A model generated the notes under the pieces. That model was not told the DNA's origin and ran no database searches. It saw nothing but the letters and a program-made list of their open reading frames with translations. 64,000 nucleotides of DNA from Carallia brachiata (lineage: Eukaryota; Streptophyta; Magnoliopsida; Malpighiales; Rhizophoraceae). Made by a program: the position numbers and the translations under genes. The stretch's first letter is position 1; each line of letters begins with the position of its first letter. Positions 23,901 through 37,200 of this stretch are shown here, one piece after another. Location of the stretch: the NCBI GenBank assembly GCA_021464245.1, contig JADCRB010000067.1:4440974-4504973 (forward strand). The letters are read 5' to 3'.

Positions 23901-25231
23901 CTGTCTAACAAAGTATTGAGACCCAAACCCTAGGTCACTCCAATTAAACACATCACAGGAACTTGTTCCAAAGTTTTGTTACAGAGGATCTGCTTGAACA
24001 AGGACATTCACCATTAACTACTATCCAAGAAAGTCCATGCATCTGATGAATCAGTTCAATGTTTTTTTCCAACAAAATAAATACTCTGTGCCACAACATG
24101 GCAGATTGCTGTCATCTGCCAACGAAATTTTATCAAAATAATATATAAACAACCTTTAACTGGCAACCACTATGATTTTATGATATGGCAAACAAACCTC
24201 TCAAGTACTCAGAACCCATAGCTTAAGCCAAGCATACTCAAAGTAATCGTAATCCAACTTAGACCAAGTAGAACTAAATGCAAGTACACAAAACTCAGTT
24301 TATATCTTAAAAGATCATACAGAGCAGCAGATGTCAAAAATTTTATGTCAACCTTATTTTCCAAGTCAAGCTCAAGAGTCCACTGCATCTTGAATGCGAT
24401 TCTGAGGAATAACATATCACAGAATGGCATAATTATGACAGTCAGGTATATCGGCATTTACTTCCATGATGATCTAGCCTATTTATTTCTATATGCTTGT
24501 CATACATGGCTTGAGGCATCACAGTTACGCTTTATGTTCATAATTACTTTCCAATGAACGTCTGGTACTCAATTTTCCAAGATTCTTAATTGTGCCACCG
24601 AAAAGAAAATATGGCCCAACCACATCTGCGCCTTCAGTCTTTTCCAAGACTTATCCATCAAAGAAAAATATCCAGAATTCCTTAACATAAACAGGAAAGC
24701 CTCAATCTCTCATCAAATTTTCTGTCCACAGAATAAGATGATGCAGAACCACTCACCAAATTCCATCAAAGGTAGAACTTAAAGAGAAATAAAAATTAAT
24801 CTCATACATATCAGACTAGGCAATTCTTGTACGGATCCCTTAACAAGGGTAGTTTCCTTACAGCATAAACTTGAGTCCTTAAGATCTCCAGTCCATAATC
24901 TCAAAGGTCTTGATGAAGGCAGTCTTTTTTCAGCTTGAATTTTAAATTCAACTTTCTCCATAAAACAACACTTGATAAGATGTTCTCTCCAAATGTAAGC
25001 ATCACAGGATAAGCTTCAAATAGGTCCATATCCTACAGCAGCCACTTTCAATTCATATCACTTCCATAGATAGACACAGGCACCTTCTTTGGCCAATCAT
25101 ATCTCTCAGGAACAAAGAGATGCCAATAACTTCGGAATCATGATCTCTAAAACAGGTTAAGCAAAAATAATTGAACACTTCCTCAGGCACTTTGCAAAAG
25201 AAAATGGCATAAAAGTACAGTGTTACATACA
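20959..25231. other. Spacer and downstream region of the RRM gene
   Basis: Bases 20959-22900 are AT-rich and non-coding, with a MITE-like element at about 22335-22757. Bases 22900-25231 are less AT-rich and lack coding frames. They may be a long, possibly spliced, 3' UTR of the RRM gene to the right or a non-coding transcript; the sequence does not decide. A short (AAT)n lies near 23308-23324. Confidence 0.45.
22335..22757. mobile_element. Probable degenerate MITE
   Basis: The left end (tgtaaaaatcagatcgatta) and the reverse complement of the right end (gatgtaaaaactggactgga, followed by ttagtcggttcaatcgg) share the pattern tgtaaaaa-c-g-tcgatta over about 25 bp. The body is almost pure A/T, with repeated aatattta and a TA run. 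There is no coding potential or clear target duplication. The right arm carries the familiar accgaac/ggttcaa words of plant inverted-repeat elements. Confidence 0.45.
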
Positions 25232-28200
25232 TCAATAATATGATCCTGAACTACCGCTGCCCATGTAGCTGCTGCCGCCCATGCCACGACTGGAGTACAT
25301 TGACGAGTATGAGCTGCCCCCAACCTGCCATTGACAAATTAAAACATTGGAGACCAAAAGATCAACTATCAGCAGCATCTCTTACGCAAAAAGATAAAAA
25401 GCTTACATCACCACCCCGAGACATGTAATCACCACCATAGCTAGATGGGTACATCCCTCCCATTTCGTTGCCACCATATGAACCTGCAAACCAAGCAGTA
25501 TTAAGTCAAATAACTCAGACATAATGCTAACAAGAAGAATGCCACATCATTGTAAAAAACAAAAAAAAAAATCAATAACCCAAAACATTCACCTCCATAA
25601 CCCATATTTTGTCGACTACTGTATGGCCCATGTGAATCCTGACTGGAAATGGAACTTCTGCTGCCCCCATAACCCAGACTAGATCTACCAAGTCTGCTAA
25701 TAATAACAGCAAAATATGAGCTACAGAAGCAATATGTGCCAAGTTAGCAGCAATGATTAAACAACCAAAAAAATAAATAAATAAACTGCACACCTATCAC
25801 CATATGCATCCGCATAATGAGAAGCACCCGGACCGAGCTCATATTCAAAACGGGCTCTCGAATGGCGAGCACCAGCATCAGCATAACGTGGAGGAACATC
25901 ATCCTAGAATATAATGATGACAAAAACATTCAAGCTAGAATGTTATTCAAAGTGGGACTTTTTATAGAAACTTTTCATCTGAGCCACAAGTAAACCAACA
26001 TTAAATACTAACCATTGCAGAATATGGACGTTTTGACCCAGACAGAGGATCATAATCACGAGGACGTCCTTCACGATAACTAGGAGGAGGCCTCTCAAAC
26101 CTGTGTGCATAGCCATCATCGACATATGTTCTCCTTGCAGATGTGCGAGATGTACCTCTAGGAAGATCGGAATAACCAGAACCACGGGAAGAATATTCAT
26201 CTCTATAGGACAGCCGTCTTTCTGGAACAACCCTAGAACTATAATCAACAGAAGATCTGCCCCTTGGAGGAGGCAGCTCATCTCGCCGAGGGTATTCCCT
26301 CTTCAAGCTAGTCTTTGGGTAAGACTGAACTGCTAAAAGAAAGCATCTTTTATATGAGCGTTCATATAGCGCCAATAATCTAGACTAGTAAACGATTGGA
26401 AATGATACATACCAGGTGCTCTTCTGTCATATGACCTGGGAGGAGGAAAAGGAGGAGGAGGCAGAGGCCTGGCCCTCGCAGGCATGGACATCACAGGAGG
26501 TCGTCTATCCCTCAACCCTACAGGCCTCTTTACACTGGCAGGTGGGACACGGCTTCCAAGCCCTCTTATTGAACGGGAAGGGATGCTGCGTGGTGCAGGG
26601 CGAATCCATGGACCCCTGATGACTCTACCAGACCCACGTCCAGACCTGAAATCACCACGACTTGAGTGTCTTCCTTTTCCTCTCTGAAGTGGTCTTGATA
26701 ATCTAGCCCTAACCTTAGCCTGAAATGCAACTTCAGCTGTTAAAAAATTATTATCAGGGCCAAGAGAAGCTATAACAAAGCATAGTAGAAAAGTGAAAAC
26801 CTTGCTGTCTCCTTCACCCATCTCAGCATTGTTAACACTTTTGGCACAAGCTACTGCAGCATCATGGGTGTCAAATGTAACAAAACCAAAATCTTTTCTC
26901 CTGGCAGATGGCATATTCCGTGCAAGCTCAATCTTTTCAATATTGCCATGTTTTTTTAGAAGTTCCCTAACACGATCCTCATCCCAAGAGGCAGGCAGGC
27001 CATCAATAAATACTGTCTTCACCTGCATTTAGACCATTAAGTGAGGGGAAGCACTCTGCACAAACAGATTACTACATGCACCTAACTTGTTGGCCTAAGA
27101 ACAAAATAAGCTAATGAGAGATATATATAAAACATCCTAGCAACCACAAGACGCTGTCCACAAAAAAATCAAAGGAGAAAAACAAATAAAGAGAGGTGAA
27201 CAATGATGGTAAAGAAAGCAACACAGCCCACAGGATATAACAAGGAAACTGTGACCATCTCTGCAAGATATATCCAGACCATTCAATGCAAGCTTCATTC
27301 AAATCGGGATAATCCTTTGCCGCCAGTTTTGGAGAAAATAAAACAACATAGCCAATACAACTGGTCCTTTGAGCCAGAAAATCCAAATCCAATGCACAAT
27401 ACTCAAAGAAGTAATTACCTGCGCCATAATTTCGTCACCAGGGTCTATGAAGGAATCTGCAAAAGAAACCTTCGCAGGCCTATCAACACCAAAAAAAACA
27501 TCCCTCTTCTGAAGACGCTTAAAAGCATCCATGGCATCAGAACGAGATGAAAATTCCAAGAAGGCAAATCCCCGATTCATTCCCTCGTTGTTGCCATCTT
27601 CTACAAGTGTCAGATCCTCAACATTCTCAACTCCATAATGTTTTAATTTCTCTTTCAACTGAAATGACATTCAGTGAGAAGTCAGGATTATAAAATCCCC
27701 TGATAATCAGTGAAGAAAACTTGATGTTTGACAGTGAATCTATATAATCCCCTTTACTTACAGCTTCTTTTGTCCATGTCTTGCAAATGTTACCCAGAAA
27801 AAGGGTGTCACTGTCTTGACTTGGTGTAACACCACACTGTTTCCCATTGATCTGGAATTTGCAGTAATTAAAGAACATACTTAACACGTGAATTTAATTT
27901 GCTCTAAATTCAAAAGTGGACATCAAAGTTTACCACTGGGTTCTTGAGTTCCATTACAGCTCGCTTTGCTTGTTCCACAGATGCAAATCGCAGAAAAGCG
28001 AATCCCTTGTTTTTCTTGGTCTGAGGATTCATCATTAGCCTCACTTCAGTAACCTCACCAACTCGACTGAACACTCTCCGCAGATCATCCTCAGTAGCAT
28101 CCTTGTCCAGACCACCAACAAACACTTCAAACTCCTTACGCTTGCGCCTTTCCTCAACAACCTCATGGTGCTCTTCTTCTTCCTCAGCATCAACCGTCTC

Positions 28201-29277
28201 AGCATGCTCCAACTCCTCACCAGCATGCTGAACCTCTTCTTCTCCTTCAAGTTCTTCAGGGATCTCTTCCAATTCCTCCTCTACCAGATCACCCTCTTCC
28301 TCTTCACCTACATGCTCCTCCTCAAATTCTTCCTCCACTTCATCTTCTACTTCCTGGATACCCTCTTGTTCCATTTCCTTATCATCATAGTCAGCAATGC
28401 CATATTCTTCGGGTTCATATTCAGTTTCATTATCATCAAGCTCTAACCTCTCATCCTTTTCATATTCATCTACAGTATCCTTGATATCATCCTCCTCTGC
28501 CAGAAAAAGGTAATGTTCTAGACCAGTTAAGAAGTACTCAAACCCTCCATTGTGGTCAAGACAATATGCTAAGCTTTCTATTTATTATACTGATCCAGAC
28601 ATCTTACAAATCATTAAAATACCAACTAAAACTCATCTCAGACCCAGTCTCTCGTTCATGTGACCCAAAAAATCTCAATTTTAAACACCACACACAAACA
28701 GAGTATTATGTGACATCCGTAGCAACTGGCAAAGATTTCCAGTTTACGGCAATTGGATGACAGGATAAATAAAATAAAGCTACAAGATAATGGGTTAAAC
28801 AACCTATAACCTAAAAGATTAGGGTTCGGTTGTACAAACACTAGGAAGCATAACCAATGATGAAAAAGACACATTTGCTAAAAATATCCAATGTCAAATC
28901 GAAGAAAGATACAATCTTTAACAATTTCCAATGAGTGAAAGAACAGCAAAGGCTCAAATACCACCAGATCCGAATAGAATTCGATAATTGAAAGCGCAGT
29001 AATACTTACTTTTTAAAGAAGTCGATCCATTAGCACCGGGATTGCCCCCCGCTTGAGCTTGAAGAACTGGCTTTTCTTCAGCCCTCGGTTGCCCTCCCAC
29101 GGCCAGCTTTTCATCAGCGTCCGCCGGCCTTTCTTCAACAATCGGCGCATCTTCCCCCGATTCCACCTGCTGATTCTGCGGCTTGTCCGCCGCCGCCGCC
29201 GCCGCCCCTTGCACGGCTCTCGCCTTTCTCCTCTGCGCCGCTGCCGCCGCGCCCCTCTTCACCACTCGTGGAGGCAT
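25232..29277 (-). CDS. hnRNP-type RNA-binding protein, three RRMs
   Basis: Exons, in transcription order: 29010-29277, 27934-28496, 27762-27851, 27419-27658, 26801-27022, 26413-26719, 26013-26332, 25794-25903, 25593-25693 (or -25696), 25407-25483, 25232-25324. The phases add up to 796 codons. The N-terminus (MPPRVVKRG) is Ala/Arg-rich, then strongly acidic (Glu runs, about residues 90-205). RRM1 (about 211-285) has EVFVGGLD and KGFAFLRF; RRM2 (about 292-370) has TLFLGNI and RGFAFLEF; RRM3 (about 390-465) has TVFIDGLP and FGFVTF. The rest is Arg/Gly/Pro-rich with SYD/SYR repeats and a Gly/Ser/Tyr-rich tail ending GSYY. The architecture is that of plant hnRNP R/Q-like proteins; nuclear pre-mRNA binding is inferred from the family. 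Exon 9 has a tandem TAGCAG acceptor. Confidence 0.95.
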
Positions 29278-30537
29278 CTTAGATATAACTCAAAACCACC
29301 CCCCTAATCTGTGCCTCAAAACCCTAACTGATCTGCTCAAAATCGCAAAGCTAAACCCTTATTTCGGAAAATTTCGGAGGAGAAACGAAAGAAGCACAGA
29401 ATCAAGAAGCCAGAAAAAAACCCTAATTCGACGGTTGTGGATAAGTAGCGACGAAAAATATAAATCTAATCTAAACCCCACACGAATTGTATTAATCCGA
29501 TGGTGCCGAGAAAAACTGAAAAGCCGAGTCTTAATTTTATGCCGATATAGTCGGCAGCTTTCCCGTGGTTTATTCGGAGGGTCAGCATTGCCACGTGGAT
29601 TGACACAGTTGGTTAAATATTTCGTACAAAATTAGCTGATGAGGACACGTAGCCAAGTCATTTTGAAGTTAACCGTGCGCCATACAGTGCATGATCTGCT
29701 TTGTCACGTGATGTGAGTGACGACACGTGCGGTAGGTGTTTTGAAGCACCTATCACATTTTAATCTCCCTTTGATCTTTGATCTCAAAAAAAAAAATCTA
29801 CCTTTGATCTTAAACTTCAGCCTGAAACTATAACTTGAATTAGAGACATTCACTCGTTTTAATTGTGTACCAAAATTTTTTTATTTTGACATTACAAATA
29901 GTAAGTGATTAATTTATTAGTAGTTATATGAGAGAGGAAAATAGGTGTGTTGTATTTTAGAAGGTTTTGTCTCCAAATTTGCCTAATGAATATTTTTAAG
30001 AGAGAACCTAAATTTAAAAACCAATCCTATCCCCAAGCTCTTTTTTTAGGATGAGTTTAGTCATCATTAGTTTGGTAACAAAGCTTTTCTAATCTAATAG
30101 TAATAGAGTATATTTACAAAAGGAAAGTTAGAAAAAAAGTATCTAATTTTCAATTAATTCATTAGAAACAAATTTTCCTTGAAATTTGCTAACATCTTGC
30201 AATTTGTGCTCTCTAACACACCCTCGTCTTGAAAGAAGAGAGCTCTTATCCAGATTTTCTCGAGAGCATCACTACGCAAATACGTAATTTGTACAACAAT
30301 AAAGAAATGCAGTTAAGTTAACAGTTTATCCTCTCTTTTTTAATTTAATATATTTTTCACAATCTTACGGTTTAAATTTTCATATATTAACTTTATATCT
30401 ACTATTGCGTGTTTACGTAACTTTTTTCTATTCATTACCTCTATTATATAGTGCAACGAAGGCCCCGACAGATAGCTAGTGAGGTATTTTTCAGTTAGAT
30501 TTCATGAATTTGGTACGTCTACCACAGCTTGAATCTC
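29278..30537. other. RRM gene promoter and spacer
   Basis: Bases 29278 to about 29480 are the likely 5' UTR and core promoter of the minus-strand RRM gene. Open frames on the plus strand here are shadows. Bases 29591-29729 carry several ACGT-core motifs. From 29760 to 30537 the DNA is AT-rich, with no gene seen. Confidence 0.55.
29591..29729. promoter_or_regulatory. Cluster of ACGT-core (G-box-like) motifs
   Basis: ccacgtgg at 29591, acacgt at 29645, cacgtg at 29705 and cacgtg at 29724 fall within 140 bp, about 310-450 bp upstream of the RRM gene start codon. CACGTG is the known binding core of plant bZIP and bHLH factors. Four occurrences in AT-rich DNA is more than expected by chance, so light, ABA or stress control of this gene is possible (inference). 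Confidence 0.55.
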
Positions 30538-33212
30538 TTTTTTTTTTCCTGACATAAAAGTCAAAGCCCAATTTCATTAACTTGAAATGTCTGCATACAA
30601 CAAAAGTTTAAGGTTGTGCGGGAGTTGCCAACCCAGTCCATACGATAGGCACCCTCTATGGGCTAATTTGCCACCCAATCTGCTTTTCGATTAATCAATC
30701 TAGATATTGCTAAACAAGAACAATAGTTCATAGAGTTTAACAAATTAGAAATATCTCTCAAAATAGGTTTGGTAGTCCGTTGTCATTTATCTTCCTTGTC
30801 CTGTAAGGCTTTGATAATTTCTAAGCAATTTGATTCGATGGTAACAAAATTCCCACCGAGGGACTGCGCCAGTTAGATGGCCTTTTTTCGTGCCAAAGCC
30901 TTAGCCATAATTGGGTTAAGAGCATGTCGCGTTGCTGCCATTCCTGCTATGATTGTGCCACAAGAGTTTTGACATACAAAAGCAAGTCCAACTCGTTTTA
31001 AGTGGCTGTTGAAAAATGCATCACAGTTGATCTTATAGCTTCCTAGAGCTAGTGGGGACCATTTATGATTTCTGGTTGGTTCTGTTTTGGCCGCCAAATT
31101 TCGTATTGCATTTTCCTCATGTTCCAGCAAAATGTTTTGGTTTATGTTTGACATTTTAATTCTCTGCAGTATGCTTTGGCGGTCGAGTGCCAAGTGCTAG
31201 AAGATGGCTTGATTTCTCGTCTTCCAAATATGCCAGCAATGTAGCGCAAGTTGTGCAATTGTATTTGAGGCCTTTGTAGTAACTAGTCTTTTTTAATTCT
31301 CTTCCCACTAGATTCCGAATGATGGAAAGCCTATTGTGGATGGACAATACTCAAGAGGACCACCAAACCAAGTTGTTTTAGCATGTGGGCAAAAAAATAG
31401 TAAATGTTTAATGGTTTCAGGTCCCACTTCACAGATTAAGCAAGTGGCATTACTTCTAACACCCTTTTTTTGCAACTTTTCCAATGTGGGCAAGCCATTG
31501 TGTAGTGCCCTCCATAAAAAAAAGTTTTATTTTAGGTGGGATTTTAAGTTTCTAGAGTTGTCGTTATAGTCGTAATGATATCCCGCATGATGTGCCGCTA
31601 AAAGTTGAGTGAAGCTCCTTATAAGAGATATAATATCCTGATCAAACAGCATACCTACCAGTTTTTTCAAAGTGTTACACAAGTGTGTATGGTTTTGGCA
31701 CAATACCAATAGGAATACTTTTAATAGTAGTCGCTTCCTCATATGCAAAAAGCTTTGATATCACCTCATCTTTCCACATCTCTTTTCCTAATACTGTTAA
31801 GTCTTTGACCGTGTTGATACTTTCTATAGGCGGTCTTGCTGAGAAAATTTTGAAATTTGGTAACTTCGACACCCATGACAAATCCCATATAAAAATGTTG
31901 CCTTCGTCCCCAACTTGCCATATGATTCCTTGTTTTAAAATGTCTCATCCATACATTAAGCCTTTCCAACCCTATAAAGGTGCTCGAGTGGAGGTTGCCG
32001 TTAGAAAAATAGATGCTGAGAAGTATAGGCCTCTCAATAACCGAGCCCAAACAGCATGTGGACTTGTTAATAATCTTCAGCCTTGTTTTGCGAGGAGGGC
32101 TTAATTAAAAGCCCTTAAATCCTTGAAGCCTAGGTCACTGTCCCCAATTGGCTTTGTTAGTTTACTCCAGTTGGCTCAAGGAATTCTTTTCTCATCACCT
32201 TGTTGGCCCTACCAAAATTGCAATATTATAGAATTGATCTTGTTACAAAGCTCCACTGGAAATCTCATTACTAACATTGCAAAGGTAGGAATAGCAGTAA
32301 TGACTAACTTGAGGAGGACACCTGTTCCAGCTTGAGAGAGGAGTCTTCTTTTCCAATTCTGTAGCTTTCTTTGAATCCTCTGTAAGATATAACCCACGGC
32401 CTTTGTTCTGGACCTTGCCAATTGCATAGGCAATCCAAGATATTTATCCATGGCATTGAGTTCCCCCATTCCCAACAGTTTCCAAAGCTATTGCCTTTGT
32501 TAGTGCGATGTATTTGCACTAAAATGGACTCTAGACTTGGTGAAGTTAATAGCTTGCCCCAACGGTTGACAATAGAAAGCAAGCATGTCCAATAAATAGG
32601 TAGTCTCCATGTGTGTTGTCTTGGCAAAGAGCAAAGTTTCATCTTATATACCCAACTCCTCAAAAATCCTAGTCTTTGTAGGATTTGTTAGAGAAAAGGT
32701 CATGTTATACGATCATGTGCCTTTTGCATATTGATCTTAATGGCCATGCCCATCTGCCTCCCTCTTTTATGCCTAAGTGCATAGAAGACTTCTTGCGCAA
32801 TATAGATATTATCTTGGATAGCTTGACCCGAGACAAAAGCATTCTGGAATGGTGTGATGAAGGACTCAAGCCATGGCCTTAATCTGTTCACAAAAATTTT
32901 GGTGATGACCTTATAAATAAAATTACATAAACTATAAGTCGGAAGTTTACCACCCTGGTTGGATTTGATGCCTTGGGAATAAGGGCAATACAGGTTTTGT
33001 TGATGTCTTTTGGGAGGATATCGCTGCCAAAGAAATATTTGATAACTTGCACTACATCCCCATTGACAATATTCCAATATGACTGGTAAAAAAATCCCAG
33101 TAGGCTGTCCGGACCTGAGGCTTTATACTTTCCTAATTGGTAAACCACTGCTTGAATTTCCTCCATTGTTGGCATAGCATCAAGGATTTCATTGTATCGG
33201 GATATCTACATC
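30538..33212 (-). mobile_element. 5'-truncated, defective LINE (L1-like) retrotransposon
   Basis: Read on the minus strand from 33212, the remnant starts inside the segment before the reverse transcriptase (ISRYNEILDAMPTMEEIQ). It continues with RT blocks (QLGKYKASGPDS, LIPKASNPTRV, NFIYKVITKIFVNRL, FQNAFVSGQAIQDNI). It then jumps from the SWV block straight to DETLLFAKTTHMET, so the palm segment is missing. Next come the connection domain (KYLGLPMQL, KLQNWKRRLLSQAG), a zf-RVT CxxC motif (ATCLICEVGPETIKHLLFFC, about 31308-31495) and an RNase H-like domain (INCDAFFN to WVGNSRTTLN, about 30560-31020). The 3' end is a T10 run on the plus strand (30538-30547), i.e. a poly(A) tail. Endonuclease and ORF1 are absent, and several frameshifts and stops are present. 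Confidence 0.92.
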
Positions 33213-34231
33213 CTAGAGTTTTACATTGTATCACAGGAAATAAAATTTCATAGTAGCACAAAGAGAGGTATAATTTCAAAATGAAAAGGAAAAAAGTTGG
33301 TATAGACACAAAGAATACCGAGTGATATATGTATGAATACTTTATTGTTATTTTTTAAAATTTAGGAATTTAAAATTTAGAGTTTAGAGTTAAAATTTAA
33401 AATTTATGATTTAAAATTTATGATAACTCTTATTCAAATTTAAATTTTAGTTTTAAACAAATGAACATATTATTATGCACTCACATAATCTATCCATCAT
33501 CATTTATTTGCTCTTTTCTTTTTTTCAGTATATCTTTTACAATTAAATGATACATATTACTGTACACTTATAGAATATTCCTTCTTGCGCTGTAAAAATA
33601 ATTTATTCAAAAAAATTATTATCATTATATGTCTCGGGCCCAACTCAGTGTACAAGTGTACATACAAGGCTATTTTTATTCGTGTAACCATGGATGGAAA
33701 TTTTTCTATATGCTAGTGCATTATTGTATCTCTGATCCTGAACAACGTGTGAATGTGGCATCTAATTGATGAAAAACATCCGGTACATTCGGCGAATAAA
33801 TAATGTGAATTAAATTTGTATTTTTTGACAATATTTCTAATTTTATTCAAAGTAACCCTAAGTGAAAGAATACCCCACAAAATAAATCTTTTGAAAATAC
33901 CACATTTTTTGAATTAAATTTGTCATACTACACAAAAAAAAAAAAAAAAGAATTTTCCTGACACATGAACAAAAAGAGAAAACCTTAATAGAATGAGGGA
34001 AGATGAACTAAGTGTAAATCGAGTTAAATATTATACATATTATTAATAAATTTGTTGCACATCAATTTTAATTATAAATTTCATAAGTTTTATGAATTTT
34101 TTTTTTCAAAAACTTTTGACATATAAAATTGTTAAAATTAATGTGCAAAAAATTTATAAAAATATGTATAAAAATCAATTCAATTCCTCTTCCGCTCTCT
34201 TTAAATCCATGTACCTTTGTCCTTAGAAAAA
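33213..34231. other. AT-rich spacer
   Basis: About 1 kb without a gene. Bases 33355-33430 contain degenerate taaaatttag / gagtttag words (low-complexity repeat). Confidence 0.6.
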
Positions 34232-37200
34232 TTAGCCTGAGCTATGATTCCAGGAATTCCAACACCCAAAGTGGCCAGTCCACCGAAAAGGCGCCGCCCC
34301 ACCCTGAGCAACCCCATTCTCATTTCTTCTCGATGCTCTGAATTTCTTCCAATCTCGAAGCACAGCCTTCAAATCAGTGACCTTGGCGTTTATGCTTCGG
34401 CAGCAATTGGAATGTACGGTGGTCACTGCCTCAATGTCTTTGCTGTCTGCGCAAAACCCACTAAAGTACAGCGTATCCAAGAACCTTGCAGTAATTCCCA
34501 GTCGTTTAATTATGCCTCCATTAATTAGGTTTAAGAGAACATCTTGCTCTTTTAGACCTGTTGAATTATCTTTCTTGGAGTACCAAGCATCAAACAGCGA
34601 GATGGTCCTGTTGTTTGATCTAGCGTAGTAGAAACCGGTGTTGATGAAGTTTTTCTCGGACTGGGCATCGCCGTTGAACCAATCTGTGCTGATTTGGAGG
34701 TCTATGCTCTCGTTCTTGCCTACTCTTGAAAATGGGTTTCTTAGCCACATCACATCAGTATCCTGACAAGGAAGAAAAAACAATTTGTAAAATTAGGATT
34801 TTTTTTTTTTTTTTTTTGTTGAGACAATGTAAAATTAGGATCTTTAATAGCAAAATCAATAACTTGACATAAATAAAATTAGGAATGTTACATATAGGGA
34901 TGACAATTATTCCCGTTTTAACAGGATTTATTTGGTCCTGACTCAATTGAAACGACGTCAAAAAAAGTTGGTCAAAGATCAAGACGGGATCCTCGATTCT
35001 TGATTTTTAGTTTTAGCAAAGCTTATTTTGGGAGCTTTTGAATTTTGAAGACCGCTGAGTTTTTTTTTTTTTTTCATAATTGAACTAAAAAAATATTAGT
35101 CTTATTAGTGAAAAATAAAAAATTAATTTTTAAATACTAATTAGACTACCCGACTTAGACATAAAGAACTTTAAACTTCAAATGCCTGCATATAATTTAA
35201 CCTATAAGCAATAAACCTAAAATAACTCCAATTCAGAGTGAGGACTCTTTTTGACACCTCTAAAAGTAACCTTAGTAGAAAATTAAGAAAGGGAAATAAT
35301 ATAAATGGTTTTTTTAAAAAAAAATTTATAGTAACTACGTAAATGCTATGAACACTTGAAAATGAACAACAGCGACAGCGAGGCAAGTGGAGGCGCCAAA
35401 AGAAGCTCCACACAACAGCGTACCGTGAAGAAAAGTAAACGGGGTTATTAAATTCCAATTTGGCAGCAAGAAAAGTCATTGTTAGTGTGAACATAAGAAA
35501 CATTCTAACGATTAAAAATTAAAATTTTTATATTATAAATTTTGAATTTTAATTATAAAAATAAGTATAAAATTTATAAAAATAAAAATATTACTTTTAT
35601 TATATACTCACGACCCAAACAACTTCTCAATAAAGGGCAAAAAAAAATCATTCCTAATTTCTACAATAGATTTAAGAAAACGATGACCTCTAGATAAATA
35701 AAATATGAGTCATCATGAAGGTAGGGAAAAGAATAAATAAGAAATAATTTAGTTGACTAGATATCGTAAACAAGATATCAGAAACAAGACCACTCAGATG
35801 TGGAACAGCATCAATCTATATTATTAAGTTTCGATCGTGCACCAATTAATTAATATACCATTGGAAAGGAATAAATGTTTACATATACACATAAATTTAT
35901 GTAATAAATATACCTTGACTGGTGAAGATGACGTGTCCTCCATAATTAGTGCATTAGTACTTGAGATATTTTGAGAGAAATGCATTGCCTAGCTAGAAAA
36001 AATTATATAAATCTATAATAATAGTAATTAGACAGTAAATAATTATTCACAAATGTACTAACCTTTTGAGAAAATGCATTGAATAATTATATAAAATATA
36101 AATAATATTTAATATAGTAGATAAAAATATGACTTTGATTTTTTAAAATGAGAATGGGATGATATATATTTCAAACCTCAAAGTCACACATAAATTCTTT
36201 TTCATTTTTTTAAAAGGACTAAAAGTCCATCAAAGATAAAACCGACTAATTAAAATTTGAGCACAAGATCAAAAACTTTTAGTAAAATATCGTAACTAAT
36301 AATATTATAAGCAGTTTGCTGCGATGCTATTTCATGTCAAATACTTGAATCATGTTCATCAAAGACGCAGAGCTTAGTAGTTGAACCAAACATGTCAAAT
36401 CCAATAAATGTATTTATTAATTAATTGATTAACCAATTATTAATTCCAAATCCTTGTACTTACTGCTTGCACTGAAAGTAATCATCCCCTGCGGCGATTG
36501 AAGCCGACACGTTTCCTCGTTTTTTTGTTATTTTTCTATTAATCTCGCGGTTTCGGTTGAAAACACCTAAATCAATGGCTGTGATTAAATTTGCAAAAGA
36601 AACGTGCGCACCGTGAAAATGAAGCTGTATCCGCGTCTGAGAACATCCAGCAGCAGAAGAGTCCTTCTCCACATCATCTTCACAAAGTCCTCCGACATGT
36701 AAAGCTTTTCTCCGGCGAAGTTGACACCGTCCGTTTCCAGTTTGTAGCAGTGCAGCCGCTTGAACATGCACCGATCGTACGCCGTCTGGTCGACCGCCAC
36801 GAGAAGCAGGTGGTCGAGAAGCGGCCTGGTGTCCTCTCCGAGCCAAAAGCTCTCGAGAAAAAGATCGAGCATTGTGGTTTCGGATTCGATGGTTTGGTCC
36901 ACGTATGCCTTGTTGACGACGGCGATGATCACAGTTTTGTTCGGCATGGCGGCTTTTTCCAAAGCCAGTTCGAGCTCATCTATTGGGAACTTGATGGTTT
37001 GCTGACAAATGACACAAAAATAAATAAGTTATAGTTCAATTGATATTCGTACTCAAGATTGAAATTTTGAGTCAAAAGGAAATATTAGAACAAAACAGCA
37101 GTAGCGGAACATTAAGTGACATAAATTAAGGAGAAAAAGATAGAATATTGCTTACAGATTGTGATTTAAGGCAATGATCATAGGATGAGCTTTTCTGAAA

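Noticed and set aside
29183..29635. 150-codon open frame on the plus strand
   Set aside because: It is antisense to exon 1 and the 5' UTR of the RRM gene; its Ala and Arg runs mirror the GC-rich codons of that exon.
31685..32104. 139-codon plus-strand frame inside the LINE
   Set aside because: Antisense to the decayed reverse-transcriptase connection region; no independent motif.
36591..37034. 147-codon plus-strand frame over the glycosyltransferase
   Set aside because: Antisense shadow of exon 2, whose minus-strand frame carries the family motifs and correct splice sites.
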